Shown here: in pieces, positions 57,268-64,000 of the stretch
Numbering within the stretch: position 1 is the stretch's first letter
Layout of the letters: each line of letters opens with the position of its first letter
NCBI GenBank assembly: GCA_963744115.1
Contig: CAVUSI010000003.1
Span: forward strand, 1,054,001-1,118,000
Reading direction: 5' to 3'
Source: Chersky-267 sp963744115
GTDB taxonomy: Bacteria; Chloroflexota; Limnocylindria; Limnocylindrales; CSP1-4
Length of the DNA stretch: 64,000 nt
Translations under genes and position numbers: made by a program
Notes under the pieces: generated by a model
Told to the model about the DNA's origin: nothing
Seen by the model: only the letters and a program-made list of their open reading frames with translations
The model's database searches: none

Positions 57268-57654
57268 ATGTCCGGCTACAGCGTGAACATCGAGGCCGCC
57301 ACCCTGGCCAACCCCAACTTCCGGACGGTGCTGTACACCGCCCCGCACAGCCAGCTGGTCGTGATGACCATCGTCCCCGGCGGGGAGATCGGACTCGAGC
57401 ATCACGAGGGTCGAGACCAGTTCATCCGGATCGAAGCGGGCGAGGGGGTGGCCATCCTCGACGGGGAGCGCCATCCACTCACCGACGGCACGGCCGTCGT
57501 CGTCCCGGCGGGTACCGAGCACAACGTGATCAACACGTCGGCGACCGAGGAGCTTCGCCTCTACACCGTCTACTCCCCGGCCGAGCACGCTCCCGGCACG
57601 ATCCACCGGACGAAGGCCGACGCGGACGCCGCGGAGCTCGCCCACCACGGTTGA
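57268..57654 (+). CDS. Single-domain cupin protein
   Basis: 128 aa, intact. Cupin motif 1 is visible in PGGEIGLEHHEGRDQFIRIEAG (His-His and Glu) and motif 2 in VVVPAGTEHNVINTS with His, so a metal site is likely. It has GAGGAG about 10 bases upstream of the ATG. It follows the M20 gene by about 100 bp. The family does not define a substrate: it may be an isomerase, dioxygenase or small sugar-binding protein. Confidence 0.82.
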   Translation: MSGYSVNIEAATLANPNFRTVLYTAPHSQLVVMTIVPGGEIGLEHHEGRDQFIRIEAGEGVAILDGERHPLTDGTAVVVPAGTEHNVINTSATEELRLYTVYSPAEHAPGTIHRTKADADAAELAHHG

Positions 57655-57722
57655 GGTGACGCGGGCCGGGTCGTGACGTCCGGATCGACACGATGAGCTC
57701 GACGTAGCCAGGAGCGACGACC

Positions 57723-58157
57723 ATGACCGGAACGGAGACGGAAACCCCGGTTCGAGACGTCACGGCGGCCACGCTCGCTGTGGTCCAGGCGGCGTACCGG
57801 GCCTTCGCGGGCCGCGACATCGAGTCGTTGCTGGCGCTGCTCGCGGCCGACGTCGAGTGGGGTGAGCCCGACAACCCGGCGATCCCGTCCTCGGGGACGA
57901 GGCACGGGGTCGACGGGGTCCGCGAGTGGTTGCGCGTCGGCAGCGGGACCGAGGAGATCCTGGCGTTCGAACCGCGTCGGTTCATCGCCCAGGACGACGC
58001 GGTGGCGGTGATCGGCCGGACGACGGTCCGCGCTCGGCCGACCGGTCGGACCTACGAAACGGACTTCGTCCATCTCGTCGTGGTCCGGGACGGGAGGATC
58101 CGCCGGTTCCAGGAGTTCTTCGACACGGCCGCAGCGGCCGACGCGTTCCGCCCGTAG
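57723..58157 (+). CDS. NTF2/SnoaL-like protein
   Basis: 144 aa, intact. It has the SnoaL-like fold pattern AAYRAFAGRDIESLLALLA, ADVEWGEPDNPAIPSSGTRH and, at the end, VHLVVVRDGRIRRFQEFFDT. A possible ligand pocket with isomerase or hydrolase chemistry is known for the family, but no catalytic residues can be fixed here. It is 68 bp after the cupin gene with its own ribosome site (AGGAG) and may be the last gene of the plus-strand operon. Confidence 0.78.
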   Translation: MTGTETETPVRDVTAATLAVVQAAYRAFAGRDIESLLALLAADVEWGEPDNPAIPSSGTRHGVDGVREWLRVGSGTEEILAFEPRRFIAQDDAVAVIGRTTVRARPTGRTYETDFVHLVVVRDGRIRRFQEFFDTAAAADAFRP

Positions 58158-58204
58158 CGACGCGCGTCCCGGCCGTAGCGAAGGGTTCCCCGCCCGAGGC
58201 GGCC

Positions 58205-58236
58205 GGCGTCAGCCGGGCCGGGCGTCAGCCGGGCCC
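58205..58236. repeat. Two-copy 16-bp tandem repeat between convergent genes
   Basis: GGCGTCAGCCGGGCCG is followed directly by GGCGTCAGCCGGGCCC. It lies in the short gap between the converging NTF2-like and DHOD-like genes. The repeat is small and probably incidental. Confidence 0.5.
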
Positions 58237-58246
58237 GGCGATCCGG

Positions 58247-59293
58247 TCAGTCGCGCCGCTGCGTCGGCGCCGTCGCGGTGAGCTCCCCGGGGGCGACCCA
58301 TGAACGGATCGTCTGGAGGTAGTTGGCGCGCTCGAACGCCGACGGGTCGTCGGCCGTCGCCTGGCTGGCGCTGCCCTTGAGCTGCTCGACCGACACGTAT
58401 TCGTGGTCGGTCATCCAGGCCCGGAGCTCCGCCTCGACGTTGGCGACATGCTCCGGACCGTGGCGGAGCACGGCCGACGTCATCATCGTCACGTCCGCAC
58501 CGACCATCAGCGCCTTGACCACGTCGTTCCCGGACCGGATCCCTGACGTCGCGGCGAGCGACACGGCCGCACCTAGCTGGGGGCGCAGGATGCCGATCCA
58601 GCGCACCGGGAGGCGGACCTCGGCGGCCTCGCTCAGCTCCAGCCGCGGCACGACCTCGAGCGTGTCGAGGTCGAGGTCCGGCTGGTAGAAGCGGTTGAAC
58701 AGGACCAGACCGTCCGCACCGGCCGCGACGACCGCGGCGGCGAAGTGGGCGAGTGACGAGTAGAACGGGCTGAGCTTGATCGCGAGCGGGATGGTGACCA
58801 CGGCGCGGACGGCGGCGATCAGCTCGAGGTCGTGGGCGTCGACCTGGGCGCCGGTCCGCCGAGGGTCGGCCGCGACGCGATAGAGATTCAGTTCGAGCGC
58901 GTCGGCCCCGGCTTCCTGGATCCGTCGCGCGTAGGGCACCCAGCCGAGCGTGGTGCTCGCGTTGAGGCTGGCGATGATCGGCACACCGACGGCGGTCTTG
59001 ACCCGTTCGAGCGAGGCGAGGTAGCGGTCGGCCGCGCCGACGTAGGTCCCCATCGCCGGGAAGTAGTCGAGCGCCTCGGCGAAGTGCTCGGTGCCCTGCT
59101 CGAGCGAGCGGTTGAGCTCGATCTCCTCGGCGAGGATCTCCTCCTCGAACAACGACGGCAGGACGATCGCCCCGACGCCGGCGCGCTCGAGGCGCCCGGC
59201 CATCGCCGGCTCCCCGTTCTGTGGCGCCGCCGAGGCGACGATCGGGGAGCGGAGCTCGAGGCCCAGGTAGCGGGTGCGCAGGTCGACGGTCAT
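58247..59293 (-). CDS. Dihydroorotate dehydrogenase-like flavoprotein
   Basis: 348 aa, intact, FMN TIM barrel. Family features: RYLGLELRSPIVASAAPQNG, VPIIASLNASTTLGWVP, ADALELNLYRV, TIPLAIKLSPFYSS and SGIRSGNDVVKALMVGADVT. It lacks the catalytic Ser/Cys context of true PyrD and no pyrimidine genes are near. Its ATG overlaps the nifJ stop (ATGA), a pairing seen with NifJ-type oxidoreductases in other phyla. It may therefore exchange electrons with ferredoxin; that role is inferred. Confidence 0.83.
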   Translation of the reverse strand: MTVDLRTRYLGLELRSPIVASAAPQNGEPAMAGRLERAGVGAIVLPSLFEEEILAEEIELNRSLEQGTEHFAEALDYFPAMGTYVGAADRYLASLERVKTAVGVPIIASLNASTTLGWVPYARRIQEAGADALELNLYRVAADPRRTGAQVDAHDLELIAAVRAVVTIPLAIKLSPFYSSLAHFAAAVVAAGADGLVLFNRFYQPDLDLDTLEVVPRLELSEAAEVRLPVRWIGILRPQLGAAVSLAATSGIRSGNDVVKALMVGADVTMMTSAVLRHGPEHVANVEAELRAWMTDHEYVSVEQLKGSASQATADDPSAFERANYLQTIRSWVAPGELTATAPTQRRD

Positions 59294-62200
59294 CCCGGAT
59301 CCCCCTCGGTGTCGGCGCCCGCGCCGATGACGCCGACCGGCTCGAGCGCGATGTCGCGGTCCGGTCGATGGACGTGCGGGACCGTCCGTTCGATGCCTGC
59401 CAGCTGGGCGTAGTAGTGCCAGCGTTCGTCGGCGTCGTCCTGGGACAATGCCGCCAGCTCGGCCGCGCGCTCGGGGTCCGTCCGCTGGAGGATCGCGAAG
59501 CGGGTCTCGGTCGCGACGAACTCGGCGACCGGGATCGACGGGGCGGTGGAGTCGAGCTTGAACGGCCGGCCTCCCTCGACCTCCGACGGGTGGAACCGGT
59601 AGAGCGGCCAGTAGCCACTCTTGACGGCGTCCTTCTGGTGGCTCATCGACTTGCTCATGTCGATGCCGTGGGCGATGCAGGTGCTGTAGGCCACGACCAG
59701 CGACGGGCCCGGCCAGGCGTCGGCCTCGAGCAGGGCCTTGGTCGTCTGCAGGTCGTTCGCGCCCATCGCCACCTGGGCGACGTAGACGTTGCCGTACGAC
59801 CGGGCGATGGCGCCCAGGTCCTTCTTGGCGGTGCCCTTGCCGGCCGCCGCGAACTTGGCCACGGCGCCCCGTGGGGTCGCCTTCGACGACTGGCCCCCGG
59901 TGTTCGAGTAGACCTCGGTGTCGAGGACGAGGATGTTGACGTTCCGTCCCGAGCTGAGGACCTGGTCCACGCCGCCGAACCCGATGTCGTAGGCCCAGCC
60001 GTCGCCGCCGATGATCCAGATGCCCTTGCGGACGAGATCGCCGGCGAGGGCCAGCAGGTGTCGTGCATCCGAGCTCGACGGGCCGCCGAGGCGGGTGAGC
60101 GCCTCGCGGAGCTGCCCGACCCGCTCGCGCTGGAGGGTGATCCCGGGTTCGCCGTCCTGCTCGGCATCGAGGATCCCGCGGACGAGCTCGGTCCCGAGGT
60201 CCGGCTCGAGCCGGGCGAGCAGGCGTCGGGCCTGGTCGGTCTGGGCGTCGAGGGCGAGACGCATGCCGAGGCCGAACTCGGCGTTGTCCTCGAACAGCGA
60301 GTTGGCCCAGGCCGGGCCCCGCCCGGCGGCATCCACCGTCCACGGGGTGGTCGGCAGGTTGGCGCCGTAGATCGACGAGCAACCCGTCGCATTGGCCACG
60401 ATCATCCGGTCCCCGAAGAGCTGGCTCACGAGCCGGAGGTAGGGGGTCTCGCCGCACCCACCGCAGGCGCCCGAGAACTCGAACAGGGGCTCGAGGACCT
60501 GGCTGCCCTTGATCGTGTCGTGCGGGATCAGGCTCCGATCGAGCTGTGGGATCGACTGGAAGAAGTCCCACCGGGGCCGCTCGACGTCGCGATGGTCGGC
60601 GACCGGCGCCATGTTGATGGCCTTGTGGCTCGTATCGGTCTTGCTCTTGGCGGGACACACGTCGACGCACACGCCGCAGCCGGTGCAGTCGTCCGGGGCG
60701 ACCTGGATCGTGAGTCGATGGTCGAGCAGATCCCGCGAGCGGAACTCCTTGTGGAGGAAGTCCGCGGGCGCCGTCTCCACGGCCGTGGCCGGGAAGACCT
60801 TCATCCGGATCGTCGCGTGCGGGCAGACCATCGCGCACTTGCCGCAGTCGATGCAGATCGCCGGATCCCAGATCGGGATCATCTGGGCGATCGCCCGCTT
60901 CTCGTACTTCGTGGTCCCGGACGGGAACGTGCCGTCGACCGGGAGGGCGCTGACCGGCAGCAGGTCCCCGTCGCCGGCGATCAGCCGGGAGGTGACCCGC
61001 GCGACGAAGTCGGGAAGGTCGTCGGGGATCGGCGGGGTGGTCGCGCGGTCGTTCGTGACGCCGCCCGGGGTGACGTGGCCCAGGCGCTCGAGCGAGCGGT
61101 CGATCGCCGCGAAGTTGCGCTCGACGACGGCGGTGCCGCGCTTGAGATACGTCGCCTCGACGAAGCCCTTGATCCGGGTGATGGCCTCGTCCGGCGGCAG
61201 GATCCCGGCCAGCTGGAAGAAGCACGGCTGCATGACGGTGTTGATCCGGCTGCCCATGCCCGCCTCGTCGGCCACGGCCAGGGCGTCGATCACCCAGAAG
61301 TCGATCTCCTTGTCGATGAGCAGGCGCTGGACGCCGCCGGGCAGGTGGTCCCAGACCTCATCCGGCCCGTACGGGGCGTTGAGCAGGAAGGTCGCCCCAT
61401 GCTTGGCGGTCTCGAGGACCTTCGTCCGGCCGAGCAGGCCGAACTGGTGGCAGGCGACGAAGTCCGCCTCGTCGACCAGGTAGGTCGAGCGGATCGGCTC
61501 CGGCCCGAAGCGCAGGTGCGACACGGTGACCGACCCCGACTTCTTGGAGTCGTACACGAAGTACCCCTGGGCGAACAGGTCGGTGCTCTCGCCGATGATC
61601 TTGACCGATGCCTTGTTCGCCCCGACCGTGCCGTCGGAGCCGAGGCCGAAGAACACCGCCTGGACCTCGCCGGACGGACGGGGGACCCGGAACCCGGCAT
61701 CGATCGGCAGGCTGAGGTGGGTCACGTCGTCGTAGATCCCGACCGTGAAGTGGCGCTTCGGCCGGGCCGCACCCAGCTCGTCGAAGACCGGCTTGATCAT
61801 CGACGGCGTCATCTCCTTGGAGGACAGCCCATACCGGCCGCCGATCACTCGCGGGATCGCCGCGAACGGCGGTGCGTCGCTGTCCATCGCCTCGCTGAGG
61901 GCGGCGACGACGCCGAGGTAGAGCGGCTCGCCGACCGCACCGGGCTCCTTCGTCCGATCGAGGACCGCGATCGCTCGGACCGACCGCGGCAGGGCCGCCA
62001 CGATCTGCTCGGCGGGGAACGGCTGGAAGAGCCGCACCCGGAGCATCCCGACCTTCTCGCCCGCGGCGACCAGCGTGTCGACGGTCTCCTCGACCGCCCC
62101 GGTCGCCGAGCCCATCACGATGATCACGCGCTCGGCATCGTCGGCTCCGTGGTAGTCGACCAGCCCGTACCGCCGGCCCGTCCGTGCGGCCAGCTCGTCC

Positions 62201-62940
62201 ATGACCTCCTGGACGATCCCGGGGACGGCCAGGTGGTAGGGGTTCGACGCCTCGCGCGCCTGGAAGAACACGTCCGGGTTCTGCGCGGTGCCGCGCACGA
62301 CGGGCGCGTCCGGGGTCAGCCCGCGGGCACGGAAGGCGAGGACGTCGTCGTCGCGGATGAGGGCCCGGATGTCGGCCTCGTCGAGGACGGCGATCTTGTC
62401 GACCTCGTGCGAGGTGCGGAAGCCGTCGAAGAAGTGGATGAACGGGATCCGGGCGCGGAGCGTTGCCGCATGGGCCACCAGCGCGAGATCGTGCGCCTCC
62501 TGGACCGAGCCGGACGCGAGCATCGCCCATCCCGTGGTCCGCGCGTGCATCACGTCGCTGTGGTCGCCGAAGATCGACAGGGCGTGGGTGGCCACGGTCC
62601 GAGCGGCGACGTGGATCACCGTCGGGGTGAGCTCGCCGCAGATCTTGAACATGTTCGGGACCATCAGCAGGAGTCCCTGCGATGCCGTGAACGTGGTCCC
62701 GAGGGCGCCCTTCTGGAGCGCTCCGTGCAGCGCCCCGGCCGCGCCGGCCTCGGACTGCATCTCGACCACGTCCGGGACCTTGCCCCACAGGTTCGGTCGA
62801 CCGGCCGCGGCCCAGTCGTCGCAATGCTCGGCCATCCCGGAGGCCGGGGTGATCGGATAGATCGAGATCACCTCACTGGCCGCGTAGGCCACCCGGGCGG
62901 TCGCCTCGTTGCCGTCCAGGCACTCGTATCGCTGGTCCAC
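59290..62940 (-). CDS. nifJ: Pyruvate:ferredoxin (flavodoxin) oxidoreductase
   Basis: 1216-aa single-chain PFOR, intact with no frameshift. Order of domains: N-terminal pyrimidine-binding domain (EVISIYPITPASGMAEHCDD), transketolase C-like domain, gamma domain (FFGLGSDGTVGANKASVKII), two 4Fe-4S clusters (CIDCGKCAMVCPHA and CTGCGVCVDVCPAKS), then the TPP domain with CGGCGETPY, NATGCSSIYGAN and IGGDGWAYDIGFGG. It converts pyruvate and CoA to acetyl-CoA, CO2 and reduced ferredoxin, a possible sink for pyruvate from the rhamnose/lactate genes. GTG at 62940 has AGGGAG 9 bases upstream. Confidence 0.93.
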   Translation of the reverse strand: MDQRYECLDGNEATARVAYAASEVISIYPITPASGMAEHCDDWAAAGRPNLWGKVPDVVEMQSEAGAAGALHGALQKGALGTTFTASQGLLLMVPNMFKICGELTPTVIHVAARTVATHALSIFGDHSDVMHARTTGWAMLASGSVQEAHDLALVAHAATLRARIPFIHFFDGFRTSHEVDKIAVLDEADIRALIRDDDVLAFRARGLTPDAPVVRGTAQNPDVFFQAREASNPYHLAVPGIVQEVMDELAARTGRRYGLVDYHGADDAERVIIVMGSATGAVEETVDTLVAAGEKVGMLRVRLFQPFPAEQIVAALPRSVRAIAVLDRTKEPGAVGEPLYLGVVAALSEAMDSDAPPFAAIPRVIGGRYGLSSKEMTPSMIKPVFDELGAARPKRHFTVGIYDDVTHLSLPIDAGFRVPRPSGEVQAVFFGLGSDGTVGANKASVKIIGESTDLFAQGYFVYDSKKSGSVTVSHLRFGPEPIRSTYLVDEADFVACHQFGLLGRTKVLETAKHGATFLLNAPYGPDEVWDHLPGGVQRLLIDKEIDFWVIDALAVADEAGMGSRINTVMQPCFFQLAGILPPDEAITRIKGFVEATYLKRGTAVVERNFAAIDRSLERLGHVTPGGVTNDRATTPPIPDDLPDFVARVTSRLIAGDGDLLPVSALPVDGTFPSGTTKYEKRAIAQMIPIWDPAICIDCGKCAMVCPHATIRMKVFPATAVETAPADFLHKEFRSRDLLDHRLTIQVAPDDCTGCGVCVDVCPAKSKTDTSHKAINMAPVADHRDVERPRWDFFQSIPQLDRSLIPHDTIKGSQVLEPLFEFSGACGGCGETPYLRLVSQLFGDRMIVANATGCSSIYGANLPTTPWTVDAAGRGPAWANSLFEDNAEFGLGMRLALDAQTDQARRLLARLEPDLGTELVRGILDAEQDGEPGITLQRERVGQLREALTRLGGPSSSDARHLLALAGDLVRKGIWIIGGDGWAYDIGFGGVDQVLSSGRNVNILVLDTEVYSNTGGQSSKATPRGAVAKFAAAGKGTAKKDLGAIARSYGNVYVAQVAMGANDLQTTKALLEADAWPGPSLVVAYSTCIAHGIDMSKSMSHQKDAVKSGYWPLYRFHPSEVEGGRPFKLDSTAPSIPVAEFVATETRFAILQRTDPERAAELAALSQDDADERWHYYAQLAGIERTVPHVHRPDRDIALEPVGVIGAGADTEGDPG

Positions 62941-63116
62941 GTTCGGCGACTCCCTTCAAGGATCCTCGTCGGCGGCGTGTCGTGAACACCCCGGATCGGC
63001 GCGGGAGGCGCGCCCGGAGCGTCGACCATCCGCCGTGATGATCCTGACCTCTCGATGGTCGACGTTCGACCGCTGCCCTCGAGAGGGCCGCACCGCCCGA
63101 TACGGCGGTCCGGAGG

Positions 63117-63938
63117 TCACAAGTCGTCGACCCGCAGCCCGGCGGATCGGAATCGTCCCGGCGTCGTCCCGAGGAACCGCTTGAACCGGCGCGACAGGTG
63201 GGCCTGGTCGCAGAAGCCGACCTCGGCCGCGACGTCGGCCAGGGGCTGCCCACCGAGGATGCGGTCGCGGGCGACCTCCAGGCGTCGTCCGAGGACATAG
63301 GCGTGTGGCGGGATGCCGAAGACCGTCGAGAACGACCGGGCCAGCTGGGTCGGTGTCGCGCCGATGGAGACCGCCGCTGCGGCGATGGTCGGCTGCCCGA
63401 ACAGATGCGCGTCGAGGAAGGCCCGCAGCTGCTCGGCCTGGGCGCCGGGCGCGGCGGTCGCGGGCTCGGGCACGGACCCTCCAAGCGAGGTCGCGATCCG
63501 CTCGGCGATCGACGCGAGACGCACCTCGGCCTCGAGCGCATCGTCGACGCAGGCCAGGGCATCGTGGAGCGCCGAGACCCGATCACGCAGCCCATCGTCG
63601 GGGACGATCGGCCGATCGACGGCCGGACCGATGAGCTCCTCGCGAAGGACGCTCGTCTCCAGGTACAGGACTCGCTTCCGGAACCCCGCGTCGGTCGCCG
63701 GCCGGCCGTCGTGCACGACATGCGGAGGCAGGACGGTCACCATCGCCGGTCCGGCACCGAAGGGTCGGCCGTGGAGGTCGTAGCGGATCGCTCCGTCGTC
63801 GACGATGAACAGCGTCCAGACGTCGTGCGTGTGCGGCGGATAGGCGTGCTCGGTGAACCTTGCGTGGAAGACCTCGCGGATGCCGGCGACGGGCGGCTTC
63901 CACGCGCGGATCGCCGACGGACTGCCATGGACGGCCAT
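63117..63938 (-). CDS. AraC-family transcriptional regulator
   Basis: 273 aa, intact. The N-terminal cupin-like sensor domain includes EHAYPPHTHDVWTLFIVDDG. The C-terminal double helix-turn-helix includes AAVSIGATPTQLARSFSTVF and DVAAEVGFCDQAHLSRRFKR before FLGTTPGRFR. ATG at 63938 has no Shine-Dalgarno but TACGAT lies 6 bases upstream, as in a leaderless mRNA; a TTG 15 bases earlier is possible. It is divergent from whatever begins at the right window edge, its likely target. Confidence 0.84.
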   Translation of the reverse strand: MAVHGSPSAIRAWKPPVAGIREVFHARFTEHAYPPHTHDVWTLFIVDDGAIRYDLHGRPFGAGPAMVTVLPPHVVHDGRPATDAGFRKRVLYLETSVLREELIGPAVDRPIVPDDGLRDRVSALHDALACVDDALEAEVRLASIAERIATSLGGSVPEPATAAPGAQAEQLRAFLDAHLFGQPTIAAAAVSIGATPTQLARSFSTVFGIPPHAYVLGRRLEVARDRILGGQPLADVAAEVGFCDQAHLSRRFKRFLGTTPGRFRSAGLRVDDL

Positions 63939-64000
63939 CGCAGGATCGTACAAGACCGAGCGCGGACCGCCCGCCTAGCGTGCCGATGTGGAGACGCTGC

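Noticed and set aside
58247..59293. pyrD, pyrimidine synthesis
   Set aside because: The sequence belongs to the DHOD-like group and is coupled to nifJ; no pyr genes are present.
59221..62985. A 1,254-codon open frame on the plus strand opposite nifJ
   Set aside because: It is the antisense of a well-conserved intact gene; composition is Arg/Asp/Gly-rich low-complexity typical of high-GC shadow frames, and no family motif appears.
1..64000. tRNA, rRNA, CRISPR arrays or prophage genes
   Set aside because: None was recognised on either strand; repeats seen are only short operators, linkers and one two-copy 16-bp tandem.

Overview
The window is about 70% GC by eye and gene-dense, with short gaps and many ATGA/GTGA start-stop overlaps. 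It looks like an accessory, sugar-catabolic stretch of a bacterial chromosome. The long Thr-Ala-Pro linkers behind the lipoboxes of the binding proteins, the GTG starts and the nifJ/DHOD-like pair suggest a Chloroflexota-like organism (Limnocylindria/Ellin6529 type). That placement is inference only. I see no rRNA, tRNA, CRISPR array or insertion sequence.

Layout. 0-13.7 kb: an L-rhamnose locus. The ABC importer and a DeoR repressor (minus strand) diverge from rhaI-rhaD-rhaB-lutABC (plus strand), giving a complete route from rhamnose to DHAP and, via lactaldehyde and lactate, to pyruvate. 13.8-19.3 kb: a cupredoxin lipoprotein, an M24 peptidase-like protein, and an FG-GAP/ASPIC-UnbV protein next to a vanadium haloperoxidase/PAP2 protein. 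19.3-28 kb: a D-xylose locus (Gfo/Idh dehydrogenase, ROK regulator, xylF-xylH-xylG, xylB, xylA). 28-34.4 kb: a PhzF-like protein, a FIST/adenylate-cyclase pair, and an ArsR-led sulfur operon (DsrE, TusA, DsrE2-like, TusA, SQR). 34.5-43.2 kb: alcohol dehydrogenase/CoA-transferase pair, CBS protein, flavodoxin, hemerythrin, methyltransferase, iron-type dehydrogenase, lactonase and APC permease. 43.4-58.2 kb: a cluster for an unidentified (probably amino) sugar, with a cupin phosphoglucose isomerase, GntR regulator, DegT aminotransferase, GH4 fragments, a second iron-type dehydrogenase, SDR, an ABC importer, a ROK regulator, a class III aminotransferase, an M20 hydrolase, a cupin and an NTF2-like protein. 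58.2-64 kb: a DHOD-like protein, nifJ and an AraC regulator.

Two things stand out. First, many genes are broken by single-base, mostly +1, frameshifts while their codons stay conserved. The frameshifts are very dense at 6.0-13.7 and 14.3-19.3 kb and absent from 19.3-22.9 and 56-63.9 kb. This looks like assembly or base-calling error rather than gene decay, so broken genes are given here as whole loci with the breaks noted. Second, 46.2-48.1 kb is a mosaic: two truncated GH4 genes meet on opposite strands through a shared block of about 13 bp, and a second DegT gene is split around a truncated ROK gene in the other orientation.

Regulation is unusually readable. There are good divergent promoters at 5.8 kb (minus) and 44.2 kb (both strands), palindromic operator candidates in front of the ROK and ArsR regulators, and strong hairpins between binding-protein and permease genes in two ABC operons.
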